Assembly: GCA_030654205.1 (NCBI GenBank)
Contig: JAURXW010000370.1
Location: forward strand, 1-6,840
Direction of reading: 5' to 3'
Source: Bacteriovorax sp.
GTDB lineage: Bacteria; Bdellovibrionota; Bacteriovoracia; Bacteriovoracales; Bacteriovoracaceae
Length of the DNA: 6,840 nucleotides
Both the position numbers and the translations under genes were made by a program. The notes under the pieces were generated by a model. That model was not told where the DNA came from. It saw only the letters and a program-made list of their open reading frames with translations, and did not search any database. Within the stretch, counting starts at the first letter, position 1. Each line of letters begins with the position of its first letter. This document shows, one piece after another, positions 1 through 5,324 of the stretch.

Positions 1-149
1 TCAAAAATTTGTTGGTAAAGATTGTTTTTAGTTTCAAAGGGACTTACAACGCTAAGATAATTAAAATCAGCTGAAAAAGCTAAGTCACAAGGCCCTAATT
101 TAAAAATTAGAATCATTACTATGAAAAATTTAATAAATTTATTACTCAT
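1..149 (-). CDS. N-terminal fragment of a probable exported protein, cut by the left window edge
   Basis: I do not recognise the family. Reading leftward from the ATG at 149-147 gives 49 codons without a stop, running off the window edge. The N-terminus begins MSNKFIKFFIVMILIF: basic residues, then a hydrophobic core, followed by a segment ending LAFSADF that could be a signal-peptidase site. The hydrophobic run is broken by K17 and D22, so an uncleaved membrane anchor is also possible. The start is chosen because AGAGG (163-159 on the minus strand) lies 9 bases upstream, and an extended -10 element lies just beyond that. The next in-frame ATG, at 116, has no ribosome site. A chance reading frame cannot be excluded because only 49 codons are visible. 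An opposing plus frame (3-74) is also open but carries no start signals here. Confidence 0.55.
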   Translation of the reverse strand, partial: MSNKFIKFFIVMILIFKLGPCDLAFSADFNYLSVVSPFETKNNLYQQIF

Positions 150-158
150 ACTAACTTG

Positions 159-178
159 CCTCTAGCGCCATTATGACA
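159..178 (-). promoter_or_regulatory. Extended -10 promoter and ribosome site for the left-edge gene
   Basis: On the minus strand TGTCATAAT (178-170) matches an extended -10 (TGn then 5 of 6 of TATAAT). No good -35 lies 16-18 bases upstream, as is common for extended -10 promoters. Transcription would start near 163, so the short leader would begin almost at the AGAGG ribosome site (163-159). Confidence 0.45.
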
Positions 179-285
179 GACTCATCGGCTTTCCAAAGGC
201 AAAACTTGACCATTTGAGTTAGGCATAGTTGCAGGCAAAACAATGCTTAAAAAGTGCCAGAAATATTCCTCAATGCCTCCCAAGC

Positions 286-294
286 TGCTAGAAT
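286..294 (+). promoter_or_regulatory. Extended -10 placing the transcript start at the ATG of the sensor-like gene
   Basis: TGCTAGAAT (286-294) is an extended -10 with 5 of 6 matches to TATAAT. Only seven bases separate it from the ATG at 302, so transcription would begin at about 301-302 and the mRNA would have essentially no leader. This agrees with the absence of a Shine-Dalgarno sequence before 302. The -35 region is poor. Confidence 0.5.
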
Positions 295-301
295 ACTAAC
301 C

Positions 302-1120
302 ATGAAAGGATTCAGGCTCATTATTTTACTCTTATCTATCCTGCTGCTTACTATTAGTAGTGGCCTGCTATTTTATAAGAATTTATTTCTGCTGGATTCA
401 ATTGGTCAGGGTGGAAAAATCGATTTTGAAGATCTTCACAGTGCCGATCTCCATGCCAATGCCACTGCTTCTATGTTGAGATTAAATTTAAATTCTGATG
501 TCACTCCTCTTGATACCGAGATAACTCGTATTAAAGAATTGTTAAACATTGTTACTGATGTCAATAAAAGTACACCTGAATTAAGTGCTTCAATTGTTAA
601 AATACAAAGCTATTTTGACAAAAAGATTGCTGACATTACAATTTTTCAATCATCATTGAGAGAATTAAAAAAAGCGATTGATACATTGGCCCCGAGCTAT
701 AACGAGTTAATGAAAAACAAAATAAAATTTTCAGTGGATAATAAAGATTTCTATCGTGAATGTATGTTGGATTCACTCTATTATGTCTCCTCTGCAAGCA
801 GAGAAAATGAATTGCGCTTATTAGAAGATAAAAAAATTCTTTCTCAAATACTTAGCTTTGCCAATTCCCCCAATCCAATTATATTAAAATTTAGCAATAA
901 TATTGAAACTATATTGAAAAAAACTAAAGATATTGATGATCAAATATCGCTTTTTAACAAAGATAATTCCATCAATAGTGAATTGGCCACTGTTGGTGCG
1001 TTCTATAGAGAATCACAAAACTCTAAGACTCATGAGGGAGAAGTTTTTCTTTCGATGATTTTCGGCGCTATTGTGCTTTATCTAATCACAGTTGTAGTTA
1101 TTTTAAGAAAATTAACCTAA
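302..1120 (+). CDS. Two-TM protein with an all-helical extracytoplasmic domain (DAHL-like sensor without output domain)
   Basis: The 272-aa product has an N-terminal membrane segment (about 5-25), an extracytoplasmic, almost wholly helical region of about 220 residues, and a second membrane segment (about 248-267). It ends four residues later. The architecture, and a stretch near residues 42-82 (FEDLHSADLHAN, then LRLNLN and PLDTEITRIKELL), resemble the DAHL double all-helical ligand-binding domain found at the front of histidine kinases. The assignment is by eye only. No kinase, cyclase or HAMP domain follows, because the stop codon overlaps the convergent fabI-like gene. A GTG at 254 would add 16 residues, but these are not signal-like, so I start at ATG 302. 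It could be a kinase relic or a genuine stand-alone sensor that works with a separate partner. Confidence 0.7.
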   Translation: MKGFRLIILLLSILLLTISSGLLFYKNLFLLDSIGQGGKIDFEDLHSADLHANATASMLRLNLNSDVTPLDTEITRIKELLNIVTDVNKSTPELSASIVKIQSYFDKKIADITIFQSSLRELKKAIDTLAPSYNELMKNKIKFSVDNKDFYRECMLDSLYYVSSASRENELRLLEDKKILSQILSFANSPNPIILKFSNNIETILKKTKDIDDQISLFNKDNSINSELATVGAFYRESQNSKTHEGEVFLSMIFGAIVLYLITVVVILRKLT

Positions 1121-1914
1121 GACTGTTTTGAATAGGCCGCAACTACTGACTCATCAAAATAATTAGCACTCATACCTGCATCTACTAAAACACCACTGGC
1201 ATTAATTCCACTTGAACGAGGACTCAAAAGAAATACAACTGTATTGGCAACTTCTGCCGTGTTCAAGGCCTCTTTTCTCATGGTGAGTTGTTCGGCATAA
1301 AGATAATTTTCGATATAACCAGGGATTCCTGCTGAAGCACTTGTCTTTAGAGGTCCTGAGCAAACAGCATTGAAGCGAACTGAACTTGAACTTGAAAAAG
1401 ATTTTGCTAAAAAAGCAACACTGGCATCAAGCGAAGCTTTAATAGGCCCCATATAGCCATAATTGGTTGCACGGGTGCTGGAAATTGAAATGGTCACCAC
1501 AGATGCTTTTGGATCTAGAACCTCTTTAATCGCATTAGAAAGTGCTACTAAAGAGAATGAAGATATAGTAGAGGCCTCGAGATAATCTTGAAGTTTTGTT
1601 TCGTGAAATGGCTTCATACCTTCAGAATAATTAGCAAAAGCAATGGAGTGTAAAAAACCATGTAAAATAACACCAGAGTGCTTGAGCATTCTGCCAAATT
1701 CTGTGATGGCAACATCATTTTTCACATCGAGAAGATAGATTTTTTTGCCAGGAAATAATAAAGATACTTTTTCAAAAATATCTGAATTTTGTACTGTAAA
1801 AATAACATCGGCACCATTATCAACAAGAGTTTTTGCCGAAAAATAAGCAACCGATTTTTTATTGGCCACACCTGTTATCAAAAATGTTTTATTTTCTAGT
1901 TCTAAAAAGCTCAT
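1117..1914 (-). CDS. fabI: Enoyl-[acyl-carrier-protein] reductase, FabI-like (SDR superfamily)
   Basis: At 265 aa, close to the usual FabI length (262 in E. coli), this should reduce the trans-2-enoyl-ACP double bond with NAD(P)H, the last step of each elongation cycle. Visible FabI features are the nucleotide-binding TGVANKKSVA (14-23), the LHSIAFA strand (88-94), the Y152-x6-K159 pair in NYGYMGPIKASLDA, and the C-terminal VRFNAVCSGPLKTSA and VDAGMSANY segments. One departure stands out. The first active-site-loop tyrosine of FabI (Tyr146 in E. coli, in SYLGAER) is missing: the matching loop reads SISSTRATN and is two residues shorter. The gene is third in a fabG-fabZ-fabI operon, 24 bases after fabZ, with AAGGA 7 bases before its ATG. 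Its 3' end overlaps the convergent sensor-like gene by 4 bases. The superfamily is certain. In vivo enoyl reductase activity is likely but not proven, given the altered loop. Confidence 0.85.
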   Translation of the reverse strand: MSFLELENKTFLITGVANKKSVAYFSAKTLVDNGADVIFTVQNSDIFEKVSLLFPGKKIYLLDVKNDVAITEFGRMLKHSGVILHGFLHSIAFANYSEGMKPFHETKLQDYLEASTISSFSLVALSNAIKEVLDPKASVVTISISSTRATNYGYMGPIKASLDASVAFLAKSFSSSSSVRFNAVCSGPLKTSASAGIPGYIENYLYAEQLTMRKEALNTAEVANTVVFLLSPRSSGINASGVLVDAGMSANYFDESVVAAYSKQS

Positions 1915-1938
1915 AGCTTTATCCTTTATTTTTAAAAT

Positions 1939-2352
1939 CTAAATACTGGCAACTGCAAACTCAATAACCAAAACAACTTTGCCATTAACTCTAGTGGAAC
2001 CTTTCATATAGCTAGCATTAGAAATACTATCTGTTAATTCAACTTCCATTTCTAAAGTATCACCAGGGCGAACCATACTTTTAAACTTTGCATTTTGCAC
2101 TCTAGTCACAACACCAAGTCTACTTCCCTCTTTATTTTTTAAGGCCATTAAGGCCGCACCCGATTGGAAAAGGGCCTCTTGCAAAAGAACTCCCGGCATA
2201 ATGGGATTTCCAGGAAAATGACCTTTAAAAAAATCTTCTTGTCCGGTTAATGCCAGTGATGTTGAAATTTTTTTATCTTCAAAAGCTGTAATTTTATCAA
2301 TAAATAAAAATGGCGCACGTTGAGGGATTAAATCTTTAATCTCTGGAAACAT
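1939..2352 (-). CDS. fabZ: 3-hydroxyacyl-[acyl-carrier-protein] dehydratase, FabZ-like hotdog fold
   Basis: This 137-aa cytoplasmic dehydratase converts 3-hydroxyacyl-ACP to trans-2-enoyl-ACP. The FabZ signature is intact: QRAPFLFIDKI (11-21) and FFKGHFPGNPIMPGVLLQEA (41-60), with the catalytic pair His45 and Glu59. The common FabZ motif HRYPFLLVD is replaced by QRAPFLFID, so this is a somewhat divergent member. GGAGGA sits 8 bases before the ATG, within the last codons of fabG, and only two bases separate the fabG stop from this start. The two are therefore probably translationally coupled. It acts between the FabG and FabI-like enzymes encoded on either side. A FabA-type isomerase is less likely, because the length and motif spacing are those of FabZ. 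Confidence 0.9.
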   Translation of the reverse strand: MFPEIKDLIPQRAPFLFIDKITAFEDKKISTSLALTGQEDFFKGHFPGNPIMPGVLLQEALFQSGAALMALKNKEGSRLGVVTRVQNAKFKSMVRPGDTLEMEVELTDSISNASYMKGSTRVNGKVVLVIEFAVASI

Positions 2353-2354
2353 TG

Positions 2355-3092
2355 CTACAGTCCTCCAGTAATTTCAAGACTGGCCCCAGTTATATAACTG
2401 GCTTCTTTGCTGGCTAAAAATAAAACTGCGGCCGCAACTTCTTCTACTTTTCCAAAACGCTTCATTGGAACATCTTTCATATATTCTTTTCTTTGTTCTT
2501 CGGGCAAATCGGCCAAAAGTTCAGTATCAATAAACCCCGGACAAATATTATTCACAGTGATCCCGCGCTTAGCAACTTCTTTAGAAAGTGTTTTAGAAAT
2601 GGCAATTTGCCCGGCCTTCGAAGCAGCATAATTGGCCTGACCTGGTAAACCAAGACTTCCACCAATTGATGACATATTTACAATGCGCCCATAACGATTT
2701 TTCATAAATTGCAAAACTGCATGTTTACTCATTAAAAAAGTACCTGTGAGATTTGTACTAATAACATCATTCCAATCGGCCAGTGACATTGTTGCCGTTA
2801 ATTGATCTTTTCTAATACCCGAATTATTAATTAATATATCTATTTTAGGTAAAATTATTTCTAACTCTGAAAAAAACTTTATAATGGCGTCTTCATCTCT
2901 TACATCACATTTTTTAACGATGAGCTTGTCGCCAAAGAGATGATTGTCTTCTTTAAATTTTATTGCGGCCAAATCATTTCCCGCATAAGTAGCAACAACA
3001 GTTGCCCCTTCTTTTAAAAAAGCCTCCGCAATTCCCTTACCTATTCCACGTGTTCCGCCAGTAACAATCGCCGCTTGATTTAAAAACTTCAT
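2355..3092 (-). CDS. fabG: 3-oxoacyl-[acyl-carrier-protein] reductase (FabG)
   Basis: This 245-aa classical short-chain dehydrogenase, of standard FabG length, should reduce 3-oxoacyl-ACP to 3-hydroxyacyl-ACP with NADPH. All hallmarks are visible: TGGTRGIG cofactor loop (11-18), CDVRD (62-66), NNSG (89-92), Asn114, and the catalytic Ser142-Tyr155-Lys159 in the context NMSSIGG and NYAASKAG. The CPGFIDTE segment (184-191) and the C-terminal ITGGL are also typical. It is the first gene of the operon. AGGA lies 4 bases before the ATG. Upstream, a weak -10 (TATAGA on the minus strand, 3136-3131) is the best promoter guess, but its -35 is poorly spaced. Other SDR reductases share these motifs. The neighbouring fabZ and fabI-like genes make the fatty-acid role the best reading. 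Confidence 0.92.
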   Translation of the reverse strand: MKFLNQAAIVTGGTRGIGKGIAEAFLKEGATVVATYAGNDLAAIKFKEDNHLFGDKLIVKKCDVRDEDAIIKFFSELEIILPKIDILINNSGIRKDQLTATMSLADWNDVISTNLTGTFLMSKHAVLQFMKNRYGRIVNMSSIGGSLGLPGQANYAASKAGQIAISKTLSKEVAKRGITVNNICPGFIDTELLADLPEEQRKEYMKDVPMKRFGKVEEVAAAVLFLASKEASYITGASLEITGGL

Positions 3093-3209
3093 AAAGTCCT
3101 GATCCTATAATTTAGTTAAGTGAGGAGAATTCTATAGGGAGAAAGTGGATTTGAGAAGATAGAATTGGCCCTGATTATGAGGTTTGCCATGTGTTAGACT
3201 TCCTGCAAG

Positions 3210-3239
3210 TTGACAGTAAAAGATTAGAGCTTGTAAAGT
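3210..3239 (+). promoter_or_regulatory. Sigma70-type promoter for the 67-aa secreted protein gene
   Basis: A perfect -35 TTGACA (3210-3215) is followed after 18 bases by TAAAGT (3234-3239), which matches the -10 consensus at 4 of 6 positions. Transcription would start near 3246, giving a leader of about 24 bases that contains GGAG (3261-3264), five bases before the ATG. Confidence 0.6.
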
Positions 3240-3269
3240 TCGCTAACAATAATTGTTTATGGAGTTTTT

Positions 3270-3473
3270 ATGAAATTTGTTTTTACAATTGCACTAGCGA
3301 TTTTTTCTGTTAGCAGTTTCGCGGCCATTGGATCATGTGATACTACAAATAGAGTAAACACTGCCAAATATTGTACTCAATATAGTTCAGAGGAAGCAGA
3401 AATTCTAGAAGATTATAAAATAGACTGTCCTACAGCAGAAGCCTCTACTCCTAGCGATGAAGAGACTATATAA
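3270..3473 (+). CDS. Small secreted three-cysteine protein (unknown function)
   Basis: I do not recognise the family. The 67-aa precursor begins with a clear Sec signal peptide, MKFVFTIALAIFSVSSFA, probably cut after A18. About 49 residues of mature, acidic protein remain, with three cysteines (GSCDT, KYCTQ and IDCPT) and a Ser/Thr/Glu-rich tail. The odd cysteine number leaves one free, or available for pairing with another protein. A perfect -35 promoter and a GGAG ribosome site support expression as a single gene. It is divergent from fabG and lies 154 bases upstream of another secreted-protein gene whose signal peptide starts similarly (MKFVLFALVLVSASVFA), but the mature parts are not clearly related. 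The gene is short, yet the signal peptide, promoter and ribosome site together make it convincing. Confidence 0.75.
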   Translation: MKFVFTIALAIFSVSSFAAIGSCDTTNRVNTAKYCTQYSSEEAEILEDYKIDCPTAEASTPSDEETI

Positions 3474-3627
3474 GGATTAGTCACTTTCGGTATTGTAATG
3501 CCATATGTACCTACCACGCGACTTTGTCCTTTTATAACTTTTTTGTAATCCTTTTAAGAACAAAATATCCATTTATTGTTTTAAACGAAGTCTATATGGT
3601 GATTTTACTAAACTCAAAGGGGGAATC

Positions 3628-4107
3628 ATGAAGTTTGTTTTATTTGCCTTAGTTCTTGTCTCTGCATCAGTTTTTGCTTCGAGCGATCTACAAAAAGATA
3701 TGTTCGCCGCAAAAGTTAACTTCGAGCAAAAAGCAAATCTGCTCAAATTAAGTAAAGAGCAACAACTTATGAGTCTCGCTGATAAAAGCGAATTCTATCT
3801 TAGTAGTGTAATTGGTATAAGAGTTAATGATGTTTCCAGCTGTGTTGAATTCGTTTATCAAGGACCATCTTCAAGAGAAGAGGCGGTAGCGGCCTGCCGA
3901 GGTGTACGAAGCCTTGAATGTGTTAAATTCGTTTACCAAGGGCCTGCCAGCAGAGTTGAAGCAGCTCAAGCTTGCCGTGGTGTCGAAGATATGGAATGCG
4001 TAAAGTTCGTCTATCAAGGTCCTGCTAGCAGAGTTGAAGCTGCACAAAGCTGTTCCGATGGGCGCGACCCTAGATCTGATGGTCCCAGAAGACCAGATGG
4101 TTGTTAA
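3628..4107 (+). CDS. Secreted protein with three 26-aa cysteine-paired repeats
   Basis: I cannot assign a function. The 159-aa product has a signal peptide (1-17, cut after VFA), a charged, probably helical region (18-62), three tandem 26-residue repeats (72-97, 98-123 and from 124), and a Gly/Asp/Arg/Pro tail ending in cysteine. Each repeat has the form CVxFVYQGPxSRxEAxxxC plus a variable linker. The pattern suggests a strand, a tight turn and a short helix, with the two cysteines 18 residues apart (72/90, 98/116, 124/142), and a lone C159 is left over. These pairs could form a disulfide within each repeat in the periplasm; that is an inference. AAAGGGGG lies 4 bases before the ATG, and a strong bidirectional terminator follows. 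I found no convincing promoter in the 154-base gap upstream. A surface or periplasmic binding role is possible but only a guess. Confidence 0.85.
   Translation: MKFVLFALVLVSASVFASSDLQKDMFAAKVNFEQKANLLKLSKEQQLMSLADKSEFYLSSVIGIRVNDVSSCVEFVYQGPSSREEAVAACRGVRSLECVKFVYQGPASRVEAAQACRGVEDMECVKFVYQGPASRVEAAQSCSDGRDPRSDGPRRPDGC
3841..4053 (+). repeat. Three tandem 78-bp coding repeats (26 aa each, third one partial)
   Basis: Repeats start at 3841, 3919 and 3997, each on a cysteine codon, in perfect 78-base register. The third keeps the unit through its second cysteine (4051-4053) and then diverges. Units two and three encode an identical 17-residue stretch (CVKFVYQGPASRVEAAQ), yet about nine of those 17 codons differ, all at third positions. 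Confidence 0.9.
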
Positions 4108-4194
4108 GAAATCATTTTAAAAAGTGTCCGATCAGAAGGGCTCACTTTAATTCTACTGATCATCGAAATATTTATTGATTACATTTGCTAAGAC

Positions 4195-4236
4195 TTAAAT
4201 AACAACGGGCCAAATTCAAGGCCCGTTGTTATTTAA
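4195..4236. terminator. Bidirectional intrinsic terminator between convergent genes
   Basis: A perfect 17-bp inverted repeat: arms 4195-4211 and 4220-4236 with an 8-base loop (4212-4219). The inner stem is GC-rich (AACGGGCC / GGCCCGTT) and the outer part is A/T-rich, so either strand gives a hairpin next to a U-rich run. It lies between the 3' ends of the repeat-protein gene and the convergent 112-aa gene and can serve both. Confidence 0.88.
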
Positions 4237-4273
4237 TATAGTTATCGAATCAGTCTTCGTACCTTTTTTAGGT

Positions 4274-4612
4274 TTAGAAACAAGATTCTTTTACCAATTT
4301 TGTCATTGCTAATAATGATTCTTGTGCACTTTCATCTTTAAGATCTTCGTTTGCGCGAGTAGATTCTGTAATTCGTTGTTCGATTTCAGCGCGCGTTTTG
4401 CCACCTATCTCATTTACGGAAGTGTTCTCATCTAATAATTTCAAATATGCTTTGTTGATTTGGATGTCAGCATTATTTCTTTCGGTATAAGCCTTTACTT
4501 GTCCAATAGAACCCGAAAGTGACACAATAGTATCAAGTGACTTGCTACAGTCGATTGCAAAGCTAGAAAAAGAAAGCAGTCCAAGAGTTGCAGCTAAAAT
4601 TAATTTTTTCAT
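4274..4612 (-). CDS. Small exported two-cysteine protein (unknown function)
   Basis: I do not recognise the family. The 112-aa precursor starts with a textbook signal peptide, MKKLILAATLGLLSFSSFA, probably cut after A19. The mature 93 residues look highly helical and charged. Their only two cysteines sit at the extreme ends (C22 and C111), suggesting one disulfide that ties the N- and C-termini of a helical hairpin or bundle. GGAG lies 6 bases before the ATG. The best promoter guess on the minus strand is TGTAAT (4668-4663) with a weak TTTAAC (4690-4685) 16 bases upstream, partly overlapped by a small palindrome at 4682-4695. The gene converges on the repeat-protein gene across a shared terminator and looks monocistronic. 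Confidence 0.8.
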   Translation of the reverse strand: MKKLILAATLGLLSFSSFAIDCSKSLDTIVSLSGSIGQVKAYTERNNADIQINKAYLKLLDENTSVNEIGGKTRAEIEQRITESTRANEDLKDESAQESLLAMTKLVKESCF

Positions 4613-4878
4613 AAAGATCTCCAGTTTAAATTGAGTTCAGTCGTTACTTGTTTTTTTACATGATTACATACTCAAAAAATAATAGTTAAAACTATGGCGA
4701 TATTTACAGGGTGTTATTGTTTAGCCAGTCCAATGCCTTGAAAATGCGTTTTTATGAATAATGATTGAAACACGACCCAGCTCACTCTAATTCTTCGTTT
4801 TTTAGTCCAAAAACGACAAGGACCCCAAAAAATGTAGCCCGATATCGAAAATCTGTGCGGTCTGCAAGCTTTAGAAAC

Positions 4879-5070
4879 TTAAGCAGCAATAAAATAAATG
4901 CCAATACCAAGGAGTGTTAAAAATATTCCACCAAGCACGTAATTTAAGTAAAGGTCATCTTTATGTATTTGCTTAAGACTTCGTCCTTTCCTAAAAAAAA
5001 GCCATTGTAAAAATGCTCCAGGGAAAGTTAATAGATAGCTCAGAAATACCTCTCCAATGAAAGAAATCAT
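4879..5070 (-). CDS. Small two-TM membrane protein
   Basis: The 63-aa product has two hydrophobic segments (about 3-25 and 41-62) joined by a short, strongly basic linker, RKGRSLKQIHKDD (27-39), probably cytoplasmic. The phrase YLLTFPGAFLQWLF (12-25), followed by a charged linker and a second helix, recalls short uncharacterised membrane proteins I associate with Bacteroidetes and similar bacteria. This is from memory and no function is known to me. I start at ATG 5070 rather than the ATG at 5076: AGGAG (5081-5077) directly abuts the 5076 ATG but is 6 bases from the 5070 one. A good promoter lies at 5131-5103. The gene is divergent from the GNAT gene and appears monocistronic. Confidence 0.75.
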   Translation of the reverse strand: MISFIGEVFLSYLLTFPGAFLQWLFFRKGRSLKQIHKDDLYLNYVLGGIFLTLLGIGIYFIAA

Positions 5071-5102
5071 CAACATCTCCTAGCACAATTCATGAACTCT
5101 TA

Positions 5103-5131
5103 ATAATAACTGAATTATTTGTAAGAAACAA
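5103..5131 (-). promoter_or_regulatory. Sigma70-type promoter for the small membrane protein gene
   Basis: On the minus strand TTGTTT (5131-5126) and TATTAT (5108-5103, 5 of 6 matches) are separated by exactly 17 bases. Transcription would start near 5096, about 26 bases before the ATG at 5070, leaving room for the AGGAG ribosome site. Confidence 0.6.
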
Positions 5132-5289
5132 ATGCCCTAAAAGGTAATGGTAAGGCACTAACTGTTGCGTATCTCTTTGCTCAAGCACCCAAAATGAGAT
5201 CAACAAGGCCATGCCTCAAGATTTGGAGCTCTTGGATCGTTGAGCAAGACTTAATGAGAATTAGGCGATTACGAAGTATTAGTTAGAAA

Positions 5290-5318
5290 TTGTCTGAACT
5301 CTTAGAATAATATATATA
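5290..5318 (+). promoter_or_regulatory. Sigma70-type promoter for the GNAT gene, predicting a leaderless mRNA
   Basis: TTGTCT (5290-5295, 4 of 6) and TATATA (5313-5318, 4 of 6) are 17 bases apart. TATAAG (5315-5320, 5 of 6) is an alternative -10 at longer spacing. Either puts the transcript start at or beside the ATG at 5325, and no Shine-Dalgarno sequence precedes that ATG. Confidence 0.5.
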
Positions 5319-5324
5319 AGCTAT

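Noticed and set aside
3..74. Plus-strand frame open from the left edge, ending at the TGA at 72-74
   Set aside because: It could be a gene tail, but 23 codons carry no evidence, and the opposite strand has a ribosome site, promoter and signal-like N-terminus.
121..165. A 14-codon plus-strand frame (MKNLINLLLILTCL, then stop) resembling a lipoprotein leader
   Set aside because: It stops at once, has no ribosome site, and is the antisense of the better-supported minus-strand gene start.
254..301. GTG start adding 16 residues to the sensor-like protein
   Set aside because: The added residues do not extend the membrane segment, no ribosome site precedes the GTG, and the promoter element lies downstream of it.
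2407..2631. 74-aa plus-strand reading frame inside fabG
   Set aside because: It is the antisense shadow of a clearly real FabG coding sequence.
3472..3553. AAGGATTA / TAATCCTT inverse copies flanking the gap after the 67-aa gene
   Set aside because: Eight bases with a 66-base loop and no T-run placed for termination; expected by chance in AT-rich DNA.
4682..4695. Palindrome ATAGTT-AA-AACTAT upstream of the 112-aa gene as an operator
   Set aside because: It overlaps a weak -35 guess but is short and A/T-rich, with no second copy seen in the window.
4795..4816. Hairpin TCGTTTTT / AAAAACGA as a terminator for the small membrane protein gene
   Set aside because: The stem is almost all A-T and no separate U-run follows in the minus direction, so it is too weak to call.
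5193..5286. Short plus-strand frame beginning MRSTRPCLKIWSSW in the region before the GNAT gene
   Set aside because: About 30 codons, no ribosome site, no signal or domain features, and it lies within the divergent promoter region.
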